In this document: piece by piece, positions 42,368 through 53,616 of the stretch
Layout: each line of letters opens with the position of its first letter
Numbering within the stretch: the stretch's first letter is position 1
Source: VXPQ01 sp965223485
Lineage (GTDB): Bacteria > Bacteroidota > Rhodothermia > Rhodothermales > VXPQ01
NCBI GenBank assembly: GCA_965223485.1
Contig: OZ244993.1
Span: 930,001-994,000, forward strand
Reading direction: 5' to 3'
Length of the DNA stretch: 64,000 nt
The notes under the pieces: generated by a model
The model's database searches: none
The model's input: the letters and a program-made list of their open reading frames with translations, nothing else
What the model was told of the DNA's origin: nothing
Position numbers and translations under genes: made by a program

Positions 42368-45300
42368 ATGCGTTCGGGATTTATCTGTCGTTTCTCTCCC
42401 TCGGCCAAGTGCCTGGTTTGCGGGCTCGCGCTGCTGGCTCTGTTCGTCCCATCGCTGTCACACGCCCAGGTCATTGAGGAAGACGGGTTTCCTGTAAAAG
42501 GCGGCGGCATTGGGGGCGAGCCGTTTTCCTTGTCTTGTCCACCTCGTCTTTATATTGAAGCGGGGGAATCCGTTCTGTTTTCGTGTTCTGTGACAAGCGT
42601 TCCCGAAGAAGGCGTTCGCTACGAGTGGGAGTCGCTCTCGGGCGACGGGCTCCGTCTTTTGAGCGATGCGAACGAGCGTTCGCCGCTCTTCACGGCTCCT
42701 GTGTCGGGAGAAGGCGCGGAATACGCATACCGCCTGACGGCTATGTCTGTAGGCGTGTACGAGACGGTGACGGTTGTCGTTGGCGGCGTTTCGGGTGGTT
42801 CTGTTCAGGACAGGGGCAAGTCGCCGGGTTTGCCGGAGGGGTGCGATTCGTTTGGGGCGTTTGAGGGGTTTCGGGAAGGTTGCGTTGGGGAGGATAAGGC
42901 GCCTGGGGCCTTCGAGCCTTTCGGGGGCGGCTTCGAAGAGGAAGAAGGCCCGGGTCTTTTTTTTCCGGAAGCGCCCGGCCTGCCCGATCGGCCTTCCGGG
43001 CCTGTTCGGGACGGCGGACCCGCTCGTCAGACGCCTCCTCGTCTGGAGTGCCCTGTGGCGGTGTTTCTGGAAGAACTGGAGACGGGACAGATCGAGTGTC
43101 ATGCGTGGGACGCCGCGGGAGAGGAATATCTGGAGTACGCGTGGGAGCCTGCAGGAAGTACGACGCGGGATTATCTGGACAATCCCCGCTTGATGCCCGA
43201 GGATGCTCCGAACCCGTCGGTGGTGGCTCCGGAGGCTCCGGCGTACGAGACGCTGGAGTCGTTCCGTTCGGGAGATCGGGCGTTTCGTTACCGGTACCGC
43301 TTGACGGTAACCTCCCGCGCTACGGGTCTTTCGTCGTCCTCGGAGGTGGAGGTGTACGTATCGAGCAGTCGTCCGAGCGTGTATTGCCCCTTGGAGATTG
43401 TGGTGGAAGAGAGCGAGACGACTCAGCTTGACTGCGAGGGGGTGGATCCGCTGTCGGCTCGTATGGACTACGACGAGGAAGCCGCGTCGGTACTATGGGA
43501 GTGGGAAGGTCTTTGGGGAACGAGTACGGCGCCGCTCGATGCGACGGACAGATCGTCTGCGTTGTTTACGGCTCCTCTTGGCAGTGCGGGCAAGCAGTAC
43601 CATTACATAGCGAGCATGACGTCTTCGGCTTCGGGAGTGCCCCGCATGGCGAGAAGGAGGGTGAGCGTGACGGTCAGGGTCGCAGAATCTGCAAGAGACA
43701 AAACCGAGGCGGTTGGCAACAGTTCTATCTTTTCATTGACACGTAATGAGTTTTTGATATGTAATAATCATGATCGATTGACTCAGACGGAAGGATACGT
43801 ATATCTGGCTACGCCGGACTCGACCGATTTTGTTCTGGATTGCGGAGTGTCGAACCTGGGGGATTATAGTGTTCGATCTTATCTATGGCGTTCCGCGAAT
43901 AACGAGACAGTTCGTTTGAGCCGCACAGATATCAGGAACCCTGTGTTCGAAGTACCAGACGAAGTGGCCACGACGACAGCCTACAGATATGCATATAGCG
44001 CAATTATTGAGAAAGATAGCGTTGCTGCGGGCCTACTAGCCCAAACCGTAGTAGTTTATGTGTCGCCTATTGTCAATTCTGCGACTTCCATCAAGTGCGA
44101 AGACACCGAGGTATACGAGGCTACAGCTGATTTCACGCTCAACTGTTCAGTGGCGAATGAGCCGTCTGGCGCTACGTACGCATGGGCGGTACGGGGCAGT
44201 ACGTTGGATACAGACGATTTAAGCAGCACGACCATCCTGAAACCGACGTTCGATGTGCCGGACAATATTAATGAATCGGAAGGGGCGGATAAGGACTACG
44301 AATACACGGTGACGCTATCGGCTTCGGGCATTGAGGACATTACCGCCGATGTCACCGTGACGGTTCTGGAGAAGCCGGATATCTATTGCCCACCATTTTT
44401 GGGAGGAATACTAGATAAATTAGCAATACGCTTCTGGGAAGGTGAAGGGGATTTCCCACTACTCACTTGTGGAGATAGAGGAGATGAATGGGGAGGCGCA
44501 CCTGCCGGTTCCGACTACGCGTACGCATGGACGACTCGGGGCAGTACGCCGGATACGCGCCGGCTTAGCGCGACGAACATAGCAGTTCCGACGTTTGACA
44601 TACCGGATGCGGTGGAGAGCACCGAGACCTACGAGTACACGCTGACAGTGAGCGCAGAGAACGCGGATGATGCTTCGGTGTGGTGGACTGTATATGTGTG
44701 GCCTTATCCTTATATAACGGTCACATGTGAAAACAGCCCCTACGAGGTGGACGAGAGTGATGTCGACATTGATTTTGCTTGCGAGGCGTCCGGTGCGCCG
44801 GGGAGCGATCCGCAGTATACGTGGTCCTGGTCACCGACCACCAATCTGACGGGTCACGATACCGACACACCCACGTTCGACGTGCCTGCCGATGTAGATC
44901 AGGATACGACCTGGACGTACACAGTAACGGCAACGGCGGACAATGCGGATGACGGCACTGCCGAGGTTAGGGTGACAGTGCGCGATACGGATTCGGCGGA
45001 TCCTTCGCTCACCTGCACAGATAGTGAGGTATACGAGGGCACGGCTGATTTTACGCTGGACTGCGAGGTGGAGAACGAGCCGACGGGTGCTACGTACGCG
45101 TGGGTGGTACGGGGCAGTACGTTGGATACAGACGATTTAAGCAGCACGACCATCCTGAAACCGACGTTCGATGTGCCGGACGATATCCCCGGCCCGCCGG
45201 ACAGTATCCCTGGTCAGACCACCTATAAAGAAATTTTCCAATACGAACTCACGCTGTCGGCTTCGGGTATCTCTGACATTACCGCCGATGTTACCGTCAC

Positions 45301-48300
45301 GGTTCTGGAGAAGCCGGATATCGGTTGTAGGAGTACCGTTTATGGCCACGGCGTGTATGAAGGTGAGCCAGATTTTCCAATATTCCGTTGTTTCACAGGA
45401 TGGAAAGGTGCGCCAGGCGCTAATCCCGTCTACACATACGCATGGACGGCTCGTGGCAGTACGCCGGATACGCGCCGGCTTAGCGCAACGGACATAGACT
45501 CTCCGGTGTTTGACATGCCGGATGCGGTGGACGGGGACGAGACGTACGAATACACGCTGACAGTGAGCGCAGAGAACGCGGATGACTTTTCTCAGTGGGT
45601 TTATGTAACGGTGGTTGAGAAGCCTGATATAACGATCACATGCGAAGACAGCCCCTATGAGGTGGACGAGGGTGATGCCGACATTGAATTGGAATGTGAG
45701 GCATCAACGGATACTTCCGTGTTGGCTGTACCAGGGGACAATCCAGACTATACATGGTCCTGGTCACCGACCGCCAGCCTGACGGATCACAACACAGATA
45801 GTCCCACGTTCGCTGTGCCTGCCGATGTAGATCAGGATACGACCTGGACGTACACGGTAACGGCTACGACGGATTATGCGGATGACGGCACTGCCGAGGT
45901 CACGGTAACGGTCAGAGACACGGATTCGACGGCCCCTGTTCTCGCGTGCAATGATTCCGAGATATACGAGGCTACGGCTGATCTTACGCTGGACTGTTCG
46001 GTGACAGATGAGCCGACGGGCGCTACGTACGCATGGGCGGCCCGCGGCAGTACGTCGGATACGAATGACCTGAGCAGCACGACTATCCTGAAACCGGCGT
46101 TTTCCGTGCCGTACGATATTGATGAGCCGGGTGGGGCGGATAAGGCCTACGAATACACGGTGACGCTGTCGGCTTCGGGCATCACTGATGTCACCGAGGA
46201 TGTGAAAGTAACCGTTCTGGAGAAGCCGAATATCCGTTGTCATAATCAACCCGTATATGGAGTAACCGTCTTCACGCTTGAAGGTCGGCCGGATTTTCAT
46301 TTACGCCTTTGTCCAGAAGGATGGGAAGGTGCGCCGGGCGCTAATCCCGTCTATACATTCGCATGGACAGCACGTGGCAGTACGCCGGATACGCGCCGGC
46401 TTAGCGCAACAGACATAGCAGCTCCGAGGTTTGACATACCGGAGGAGGTGGAGGGCGACGAGACGTACTCATATACAGCGACAGTGAGTGCAGAGAACGC
46501 GGATGACCTTGCGGTGAAAGTTACGGTAGTAGTGCGCGGCCTGAAACCGACGGCTCCTGTTATCACCTGCACAGATAGCGATGTATACGAGGCTACGGCC
46601 GATTTCACGCTCAACTGTTCGGTGACAGATGAGCCGACGGGCGCTACGTACGCGTGGACAGGTACGGATATCGCCAATAGGTTGAGCAGTACGACCATTC
46701 TGAAACCGACGTTCGACGTGCCGGACAATGTAGATGCGCACACGGACTATGACTACACGGTGACGCTGTCGGCTTCGGGCATTAATGATGTCACCGAAGA
46801 CGTTACCGTGCGGGTGCTGAACAAGCCGTCGCTCGCGCTGGTATGTACGCCACCTGCTCCCGTGTACGAAGGCGCGGCTTCCTTCGATCTGGACTGCTCG
46901 GCTTCGGGCGATCCTTCGGGTTCCGACAACTACACCTATGTATGGACAGCCCGGGGCAGTACCGTGGTCCCGGGCCAGTTGAGCAGTACGACTGTTGCGA
47001 AGCCGACGTTCGATGTGCCGGACAATGTAGATGCGGACACGGACTACGAATATACGCTGACGGTAAGCGCCGACAATGCGGAGGACGCTACGGCGGACGT
47101 TACCGTGACGGTGCTGAACAAGAAGGCGTTGAATGTTGCGTGCGCAACGCCTTCTCCGGTGTATGAGGGCTCGGCGGACCTCGCTCTGGACTGCGTGGCT
47201 ACGGGGGCTCCCGCGGGTTCCGCGTACACATACGTCTGGACAGCGCGGGGCGCGACGACGAACACGGATCTTCTCGTCAGCGGTACGGGCGGTCCCACCC
47301 CGACATTCGCCGTGCCGGATGAGGTGGACGACAACGAAACGCACGAGTACCTGCTGACGGTGAGCGCGGCGAATGCGGAAGACGCTTCCGCAGAGGTAAC
47401 GGTGAAGGTGCTTAACCTTGGATCCATTGCGCTCATTTGCGCATCGCCTCCCCTGGTGTACGAAGGCTCGGAAGACTTTGCCTTGGTCTGTTCGGTTTCA
47501 GGGGATACGGGGGGCGCCAATTATACGTACGAGTGGACAGCCAGGGGCGCGACACAGAACACGGATGAGTTGAGCGCCACGGATATACCTTCTCCGACGT
47601 TCGCCGTGCCGGACGAGGTAGACGAGACGACGACGTACGAGTACGCGCTGACGGCGCGTGCGGCGAATGTGGAGGATGCGACGGCAGCGGTGACGGTGAC
47701 GGTGCTTAACCGCGGTACGCTGGCTGTTGCGTGTGCACCTCCTCCTTTGATGTACGAAGGTTCGGAAGACTTTGCTCTGGACTGTACGGCTTCGGGTGCG
47801 CCTTCGGGTTCTGCCTATGAATACGTCTGGACGGCCAGAGGCTCCACGGCGAACATGGATCTTTTGATCAGCGGCACGGACGGTCCCACGCCGACGTTCG
47901 CCGTGCCGGACGAGGTGGCCGCTACGACGACGTACGAATACCTGCTTACGGTGAGCGCGGAGAATGCGGAGTCTTCTTCGGCAGCGGTGACGGTGACGGT
48001 GTTGAATGCGGGAGCGTTGCACGTGGTATGCACGGATCCGCCTTCGGTGTATGAAGGCTCGGAGGACTTCGACCTGGACTGCACGGCTTCGGGTGCGCCT
48101 GTGGGTTCTGTCTACGAATACGTCTGGACGGCCAGAAGCTCCACGGCGAACACGGATCTTTTGATAGCTGGCACGGACGGTCCCACGCCGACGTTTGCCG
48201 TGCCGGACGAGGTGGCCTCCACAACGACGTACGAATACCTGCTTACAGTGAGTGCCGAGAATGCGGAGTCCGGTTCGGCAGCGGTGACGGTTACAGTGTT

Positions 48301-51300
48301 GAATGCGGGAGCGTTGCACGTGGTATGTGCGGATCCTTCTTCGGTGTACGAGGGATCGGAGGACCTTGCCCTGGACTGCACGGCTTCGGGTGCGCCTGCG
48401 GGTTCCAGCTACGAATACGTCTGGACGGCTCGGGGGAGTACGGCAAACACGGACCTCTTGAGCAGGGCGGACATTTCTTCGCCGATCTTCTACGTGCCGG
48501 ACGAGGTAGACTCGACGACGACGTACAAGTACTTTTTAACGGCGAGCGCGGAGAATGCAGAAGACGCTTCGGCAGAGGTTATGGTGACGGTGTTGAATGC
48601 GGGAGCGTTGCACGTGGTATGCACGGATCCGCCTTCGGTGTATGAAGGCTCGGAGGACTTCGACCTGGACTGCACGGCTTCGGGTGCGCCTGTGGGTTCT
48701 GTCTACGAATACGTCTGGACGGCCAGAAGCTCCACGGCGAACACGGATCTTTTGATAGCTGGCACGGACGGTCCCACGCCGACGTTTGCCGTGCCGGACG
48801 AGGTGGCCTCCACAACGACGTACGAATACCTGCTTACAGTGAGTGCCGAGAATGCGGAGTCCGGTTCGGCAGCGGTGACGGTTACAGTGTTGAATGCGGG
48901 AGCGTTGCACGTGGTATGTGCGGATCCTTCTTCGGTGTACGAGGGATCGGAGGACCTTGCCCTGGACTGCACGGCTTCGGGTGCGCCTGCGGGTTCCAGC
49001 TACGAATACGTCTGGACGGCTCGGGGGAGTACGGCAAACACGGACCTCTTGAGCAGGGCGGACATTTCTTCGCCGACCTTCTATGTGCCGGATGAGGTAG
49101 ACGAGACGACGACGTACGAGTACCTTTTGACGGTGAGTGCGGAGAATGCGGAGGACGCTACAGCAGAGGTGACGGTGACAGTGCTTAACCGCGGCGGCGC
49201 CCTGAGCGTGGTGTGCATGCATCCTGGTTCAGTGTACGAAGACTCGGAGGACATTACGCTGGACTGCACGGCTTCGGGTGCGCCTGAGGGTTCCGGGTAT
49301 GCATACGCCTGGACTGCCCAGGGCGATACGGAAAACACGTTGCAATTGAGCGCGACGGACATTCCTTCGCCGACCTTCTACGTGCCGGACGCAGTGGACG
49401 TGGCGACGGACTTCGAGTACCTTCTGACGGTCTCGGTAGAAAATGCGGCAGACGCTTCGGCAGAGGTTGTGGTTACAGTGCTTAAAAAGGAAACGCTTGC
49501 GGTGGTATGTATGGATCCTGGTTCGGTGTACGAGGGATCCGAAGACTTCGCCTTCAATTGCACGGCTTCGGGTGCACCTGAGGACTCCGAGTACACATAC
49601 GTCTGGACGGCACAGGACAGTACGGCGAACACGGACCTCTTGAGCCAGGCGGACATTTCTTCGCCGATCTTCTACGTGCCGGACGAGGTAGACTCGACGA
49701 CGACGTACAAGTACCTTTTAACGGCGAGCGCGGAGAATGCAGAAGACGCTTCGGCAGAGGTTATGGTGACGGTGTTGAATGCGGGAGCGTTGCACGTGGT
49801 ATGCACGGATCCGCCTTCGGTGTATGAAGGCTCGGAGGACTTCGACCTGGACTGCACGGCTTCGGGTGCGCCTGTGGGTTCTGTCTACGAATACGTCTGG
49901 ACGGCCAGAAGCTCCACGGCGAACACGGATCTTTTGATAGCTGGCACGGACGGTCCCACGCCGACGTTTGCCGTGCCGGACGAGGTGGCCTCCACAACGA
50001 CGTACGAATACCTGCTTACAGTGAGTGCCGAGAATGCGGAGTCCGGTTCGGCAGCGGTGACGGTTACAGTGTTGAATGCGGGAGCGTTGCACGTGGTATG
50101 TGCGGATCCTTCTTCGGTGTACGAGGGATCGGAGGACCTTGCCCTGGACTGCACGGCTTCGGGTGCGCCTGCGGGTTCCAGCTACGAATACGTCTGGACG
50201 GCTCGGGGGAGTACGGCAAACACGGACCTCTTGAGCAGGGCGGACATTTCTTCGCCGACCTTCTATGTGCCGGATGAGGTAGACGAGACGACGACGTACG
50301 AGTACCTTTTGACGGTGAGTGCGGAGAATGCGGAGGACGCTACAGCAGAGGTGACGGTGACAGTGCTTAACCGCGGCGGCGCCCTGAGCGTGGTGTGCAT
50401 GCATCCTGGTTCAGTGTACGAAGACTCGGAGGACATTACGCTGGACTGCACGGCTTCGGGTGCGCCTGAGGGTTCCGGGTATGCATACGCCTGGACTGCC
50501 CAGGGCGATACGGAAAACACGTTGCAATTGAGCGCGACGGACATTCCTTCGCCGACCTTCTACGTGCCGGACGCAGTGGACGTGGCGACGGACTTCGAGT
50601 ACCTTCTGACGGTCTCGGTAGAAAATGCGGCAGACGCTTCGGCAGAGGTTGTGGTTACAGTGCTTAAAAAGGAAACGCTTGCGGTGGTATGTATGGATCC
50701 TGGTTCGGTGTACGAGGGATCCGAAGACTTCGCCTTCAATTGCACGGCTTCGGGTGCACCTGAGGACTCCGAGTACACATACGTCTGGACGGCACGGGAC
50801 AGTACGGCGAACACGGACCTCTTGAGCCAGGCGGACATTTCTTCGCCGATCTTCTACGTGCCGGACGAGGTAGACTCGACGACGACGTACAAGTACCTTT
50901 TAACGGCGAGCGCGGAGAATGCAGAAGACGCTTCGGCAGAGGTTATGGTGACGGTGCTTGACGGGGCGCCGCTTTCTTTGGACGATGCGATAGCCGGCCG
51001 GGTATACATCTTTACGGTGGGCGAGGTCATCGAAGATATCCTTCTTCCTCAGGCCACGGGCGGCTTACCTCCCTATACCTACACGCTCGAGCCGGTGCTG
51101 CCCCGCGGCTTACGCCTTAAAGTCGATGACGATACGACGCGCACGATCTCCGGTACGCCTTTGGAGGTAAGTCCCCGGACCGAGTATATCTGGCAGGTCA
51201 CCGACGCCAACGCCGAGACAGCGCAGATTGCATTTTTCATAGAGGTGGCGCCTGCCGCCGATACCACATCTCCTCCCATAGCGGAGACTTCATCGGAGTT

Positions 51301-52672
51301 GCCGGAGCCGTCGGCGCTTGGCGTAACGGTAAGCGCCTCGGCTTTGCGTTTTGGGGTGCAGTCGGCGGATACACAGGTGTCGCTTGATCCAATGACGGAC
51401 CGGATATCGACATACATATCGGGACCATACCATGCGGGCCGCATGACGCTTGCGCCTGGGGGAAGCGAAGCGACGGGTGAAAACGGCGAGATGGACCTCT
51501 CCATAGAGCTAACCTCTCCCATCGTTCTCAAACGTTCGGATGCTATCGAGGCGTCTTCGCTCGTTCTTACGCCCAACTGGTCCCTTGCAGAGTCGTGCGA
51601 GCAGCTGTCGTCTCAGGCGGTAGGGGGTCTGTATACGGAGGTGACGCTTTCGGAGGACGCCTGCCGCCTTCTTCGCTTCGGAGGCGAACTGGACCTTACG
51701 GACGCGCTATCGGGGCAGTATACAGGAAGCCTGGACATCATTCTACGTTCGGGTGAGAGCGGGGAAACATTCGCGGTGGAGGTTACAGTGACGGTCGTTC
51801 CTGCGCGTCGGGTAATCACGATAGGCCCGGGCGGGGTGCGTTTCAGTACGTCGCGGGAGGCGCCTGCGGGATTGACCGAGGAGCAGAACCTTAGCATCTA
51901 CCCCGATGTTGCGTTCTTGACGGAAGGGCAGTCTAACGGCGTGTTCGAGCTGTCGAATCCGTCGCTCATTCCGCTGGAGGTATCGGTGTCGGCTCGTTTT
52001 GGGTATACGGAGGCGACGGAGAATGGTCGTGAAGTAGTGATTGAGGACACCCTGGATTCTCGCTTGGGCGATTTGTCCGAGGTGGTGGACATTCATCCGG
52101 GCGTGCTGGTTCTTATGCCGGGCGAGAAGGGTCTCATCCGGTATGGAGTGAAGGAAGGGCCGCTTGCGGCTATGACGGAGAAGGGCTACGCGGCGTTTTT
52201 CGATGTGGTGTCCGAGCCTCGTCTGTATGTTCGTTTGGATCAAATGCCAGAGGAAGTTACGGGGGACCGGACGGCTCGTGTGACGATGCGCGTTCCGGGG
52301 GTGTACGTACCTGGAGAAGGAGCCTCTCAGCTACGTGCTACGCTATTGTCGGTATCGTTTGTGGGTTCGATGTCGGCGACGTTTTTGCTGGAGACAACGG
52401 ATCATCCGTTTGCGGGCGAGGTGGTGGCGTACGACGGGGATGGCCGGGAGCTGGGCCGCCGCGAGACGCTGGTGTACACGCGCAGCCGCGTGCGCGTGCC
52501 TCTGGATCGTATACCTGAAGAAGGGGCCGTCTTTTTGCGTTTTGCGCCCAGGGGATCAGGCCGTGTGCCCGAGCCGGCATCCGTTGACTGGAATGTGCCG
52601 CGCAGGGACATAGGCGATGCAGGAGACAAGGACCGCACAAGCGCCCCGGCAACGCTGGTCCAGAAACCGTAA
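42368..52672 (+). CDS. giant Ig-like-repeat surface protein (3,434 aa)
   Basis: I chose ATG at 42368 because a signal peptide follows at once (KCLVCGLALLALFVPSLSHA, cleavage near AQ). The frame is open from 42257. An N-terminal Ig-like domain and a Gly/Pro/Phe-rich linker (about 145-225) precede some 28 Ig-like repeats of 85-100 residues. Each has a Cys near VYEGSEDFALDCTASG, a YEYVWTARGSTANTD strand, P.F.VPDEV and YEYLLTVSAENAEDA. Around 2868-2965 is a putative-Ig (cadherin-like) domain (GLPPYTYTLEPVLPRGL), then a DUF4402-like and a chaperone-like beta domain. The C-terminus (YTRSRVRVPLDRIPEEG) lacks a classical T9SS sorting signal. An adhesin-like role is likely. Confidence 0.88.
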   Translation: MRSGFICRFSPSAKCLVCGLALLALFVPSLSHAQVIEEDGFPVKGGGIGGEPFSLSCPPRLYIEAGESVLFSCSVTSVPEEGVRYEWESLSGDGLRLLSDANERSPLFTAPVSGEGAEYAYRLTAMSVGVYETVTVVVGGVSGGSVQDRGKSPGLPEGCDSFGAFEGFREGCVGEDKAPGAFEPFGGGFEEEEGPGLFFPEAPGLPDRPSGPVRDGGPARQTPPRLECPVAVFLEELETGQIECHAWDAAGEEYLEYAWEPAGSTTRDYLDNPRLMPEDAPNPSVVAPEAPAYETLESFRSGDRAFRYRYRLTVTSRATGLSSSSEVEVYVSSSRPSVYCPLEIVVEESETTQLDCEGVDPLSARMDYDEEAASVLWEWEGLWGTSTAPLDATDRSSALFTAPLGSAGKQYHYIASMTSSASGVPRMARRRVSVTVRVAESARDKTEAVGNSSIFSLTRNEFLICNNHDRLTQTEGYVYLATPDSTDFVLDCGVSNLGDYSVRSYLWRSANNETVRLSRTDIRNPVFEVPDEVATTTAYRYAYSAIIEKDSVAAGLLAQTVVVYVSPIVNSATSIKCEDTEVYEATADFTLNCSVANEPSGATYAWAVRGSTLDTDDLSSTTILKPTFDVPDNINESEGADKDYEYTVTLSASGIEDITADVTVTVLEKPDIYCPPFLGGILDKLAIRFWEGEGDFPLLTCGDRGDEWGGAPAGSDYAYAWTTRGSTPDTRRLSATNIAVPTFDIPDAVESTETYEYTLTVSAENADDASVWWTVYVWPYPYITVTCENSPYEVDESDVDIDFACEASGAPGSDPQYTWSWSPTTNLTGHDTDTPTFDVPADVDQDTTWTYTVTATADNADDGTAEVRVTVRDTDSADPSLTCTDSEVYEGTADFTLDCEVENEPTGATYAWVVRGSTLDTDDLSSTTILKPTFDVPDDIPGPPDSIPGQTTYKEIFQYELTLSASGISDITADVTVTVLEKPDIGCRSTVYGHGVYEGEPDFPIFRCFTGWKGAPGANPVYTYAWTARGSTPDTRRLSATDIDSPVFDMPDAVDGDETYEYTLTVSAENADDFSQWVYVTVVEKPDITITCEDSPYEVDEGDADIELECEASTDTSVLAVPGDNPDYTWSWSPTASLTDHNTDSPTFAVPADVDQDTTWTYTVTATTDYADDGTAEVTVTVRDTDSTAPVLACNDSEIYEATADLTLDCSVTDEPTGATYAWAARGSTSDTNDLSSTTILKPAFSVPYDIDEPGGADKAYEYTVTLSASGITDVTEDVKVTVLEKPNIRCHNQPVYGVTVFTLEGRPDFHLRLCPEGWEGAPGANPVYTFAWTARGSTPDTRRLSATDIAAPRFDIPEEVEGDETYSYTATVSAENADDLAVKVTVVVRGLKPTAPVITCTDSDVYEATADFTLNCSVTDEPTGATYAWTGTDIANRLSSTTILKPTFDVPDNVDAHTDYDYTVTLSASGINDVTEDVTVRVLNKPSLALVCTPPAPVYEGAASFDLDCSASGDPSGSDNYTYVWTARGSTVVPGQLSSTTVAKPTFDVPDNVDADTDYEYTLTVSADNAEDATADVTVTVLNKKALNVACATPSPVYEGSADLALDCVATGAPAGSAYTYVWTARGATTNTDLLVSGTGGPTPTFAVPDEVDDNETHEYLLTVSAANAEDASAEVTVKVLNLGSIALICASPPLVYEGSEDFALVCSVSGDTGGANYTYEWTARGATQNTDELSATDIPSPTFAVPDEVDETTTYEYALTARAANVEDATAAVTVTVLNRGTLAVACAPPPLMYEGSEDFALDCTASGAPSGSAYEYVWTARGSTANMDLLISGTDGPTPTFAVPDEVAATTTYEYLLTVSAENAESSSAAVTVTVLNAGALHVVCTDPPSVYEGSEDFDLDCTASGAPVGSVYEYVWTARSSTANTDLLIAGTDGPTPTFAVPDEVASTTTYEYLLTVSAENAESGSAAVTVTVLNAGALHVVCADPSSVYEGSEDLALDCTASGAPAGSSYEYVWTARGSTANTDLLSRADISSPIFYVPDEVDSTTTYKYFLTASAENAEDASAEVMVTVLNAGALHVVCTDPPSVYEGSEDFDLDCTASGAPVGSVYEYVWTARSSTANTDLLIAGTDGPTPTFAVPDEVASTTTYEYLLTVSAENAESGSAAVTVTVLNAGALHVVCADPSSVYEGSEDLALDCTASGAPAGSSYEYVWTARGSTANTDLLSRADISSPTFYVPDEVDETTTYEYLLTVSAENAEDATAEVTVTVLNRGGALSVVCMHPGSVYEDSEDITLDCTASGAPEGSGYAYAWTAQGDTENTLQLSATDIPSPTFYVPDAVDVATDFEYLLTVSVENAADASAEVVVTVLKKETLAVVCMDPGSVYEGSEDFAFNCTASGAPEDSEYTYVWTAQDSTANTDLLSQADISSPIFYVPDEVDSTTTYKYLLTASAENAEDASAEVMVTVLNAGALHVVCTDPPSVYEGSEDFDLDCTASGAPVGSVYEYVWTARSSTANTDLLIAGTDGPTPTFAVPDEVASTTTYEYLLTVSAENAESGSAAVTVTVLNAGALHVVCADPSSVYEGSEDLALDCTASGAPAGSSYEYVWTARGSTANTDLLSRADISSPTFYVPDEVDETTTYEYLLTVSAENAEDATAEVTVTVLNRGGALSVVCMHPGSVYEDSEDITLDCTASGAPEGSGYAYAWTAQGDTENTLQLSATDIPSPTFYVPDAVDVATDFEYLLTVSVENAADASAEVVVTVLKKETLAVVCMDPGSVYEGSEDFAFNCTASGAPEDSEYTYVWTARDSTANTDLLSQADISSPIFYVPDEVDSTTTYKYLLTASAENAEDASAEVMVTVLDGAPLSLDDAIAGRVYIFTVGEVIEDILLPQATGGLPPYTYTLEPVLPRGLRLKVDDDTTRTISGTPLEVSPRTEYIWQVTDANAETAQIAFFIEVAPAADTTSPPIAETSSELPEPSALGVTVSASALRFGVQSADTQVSLDPMTDRISTYISGPYHAGRMTLAPGGSEATGENGEMDLSIELTSPIVLKRSDAIEASSLVLTPNWSLAESCEQLSSQAVGGLYTEVTLSEDACRLLRFGGELDLTDALSGQYTGSLDIILRSGESGETFAVEVTVTVVPARRVITIGPGGVRFSTSREAPAGLTEEQNLSIYPDVAFLTEGQSNGVFELSNPSLIPLEVSVSARFGYTEATENGREVVIEDTLDSRLGDLSEVVDIHPGVLVLMPGEKGLIRYGVKEGPLAAMTEKGYAAFFDVVSEPRLYVRLDQMPEEVTGDRTARVTMRVPGVYVPGEGASQLRATLLSVSFVGSMSATFLLETTDHPFAGEVVAYDGDGRELGRRETLVYTRSRVRVPLDRIPEEGAVFLRFAPRGSGRVPEPASVDWNVPRRDIGDAGDKDRTSAPATLVQKP
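48000..50957 (+). repeat. recent internal duplications in the giant gene
   Basis: 48535-49716 and 49717-50898 are a 1,182-bp tandem duplication (394 codons, four Ig-like repeats), and identity continues to 50957. The only difference I found is A at 49614 against G at 50796. An older 591-bp step links 48000-48485 with 48591-49076, also without visible differences. The units keep the frame. Confidence 0.85.
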
Positions 52673-52699
52673 GGGACGCCTATGCCGTACCGTATTGAC

Positions 52700-52830
52700 G
52701 ATAAAACAAGGTGGGTGGTTCTGGCTTTGCGAACGAGCGTTGCATACCCCTTACAGGGATCGGAAACACTCCCAATGTTTGCGCGCAAACATATGTTGCA
52801 CTGGCTCACTGCCACTTATAGGTAACCGGA
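52700..52830. repeat. core copy 8 (degenerate alpha-core-gamma)
   Basis: TCTGGCTTTGCGAACGAGCG ... CCCCTTACAGGGATCGG is the alpha arm without its TIR. The core ATGTTTGCGCGCAAACAT is at 52775-52792. ATGTTGCACTGGCTCACTGC then CACTTATAGGTAACCGG is the gamma arm, as at 4489-4525 inverted. Confidence 0.8.
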
Positions 52831-53591
52831 TGCCCTTCCGAATTCCAGAGTGTGTATTTATCCATAATCACGTCCGGGCGACCCTCGATTACTGGTCCTA
52901 CAATTTCAGGGACGCCATCGGCGTGTTGCCGCATGGCGGGATTACAGCGCTGTATGACAAGGAAGCCACCCGTGCGGCGGTGCAGGAGTACATTACATGT
53001 CCTGGCGGCGCATCGGGCTGCGAAGCCCAGCTTATTGAGCGCATCCGCGTAAACGCGGTCAACTGGCCAGGAATTACCACCTCCGGTATCGACTGGCATC
53101 TCAGCACGCGTTTCCCTGCCGGGGCCGGGGTCGTTTCAGGGGGCTTCGAAGGTACCTATACCAGCTCCTACTTTGTGAAGGCGCTGGAAGTGAACGGTGT
53201 GGAGTTGGCGGGTGAGCTGGAGGGCGCCGGCTACCTGAACCGGTACAATCCGTCGGCACCGCCGATTCCGAAGTGGAAATCCAGAGCGAACTTCGGCTAT
53301 CACAGGAGTCTCTACTCGCTGGTCAGCTATCTGAATTACATTCCTGCCTATACCAATGCGGACGAGTCGGAAGGATCGGAGTTTCGGACCATCGACCGGT
53401 TCGTTACCCTGGATGTGAGCGCATACCGGCACTTCCCCGGTGGGTTCGACGTTACGTTTTCCGCGCTCAATCTGTTGGGCACAGATCCGCCTTTTGTCAA
53501 TTGGGAAGCTGCATTCGACGGCTTTACGCACAGTCCGAAGGGGCGGCGTCTGAAGTTGTCGATTACCTGGCACATGGTGGACGGACATTGA
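52830..53591 (+). pseudogene. TonB-dependent receptor, C-terminal barrel fragment
   Basis: About 250 residues in frame: RATLDYWSYNFRDAIGVLPH, GIDWHLSTRFPAGAGVVSGG, PPIPKWKSRANFGYHRSLYS, RTIDRFVTLDVSAYRHFPGG and a final PPFVNWEAAFDGFTHSPKGR ... ITWHMV. This is the last third of a SusC/CirA-type outer-membrane barrel, with the closing strands and the terminal aromatic/hydrophobic pattern. The plug and N-terminal barrel are absent and the homology starts right after the gamma arm at 52830. Confidence 0.82.
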
Positions 53592-53616
53592 CGCCGAAGC
53601 TTCGCGCGAACCGGCT

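Noticed and set aside
46300..50900. Long minus-strand open frames rich in Arg/His opposite the giant gene
   Set aside because: They mirror the biased codons of the Ig repeats, repeat with the same period and have no recognisable domains.
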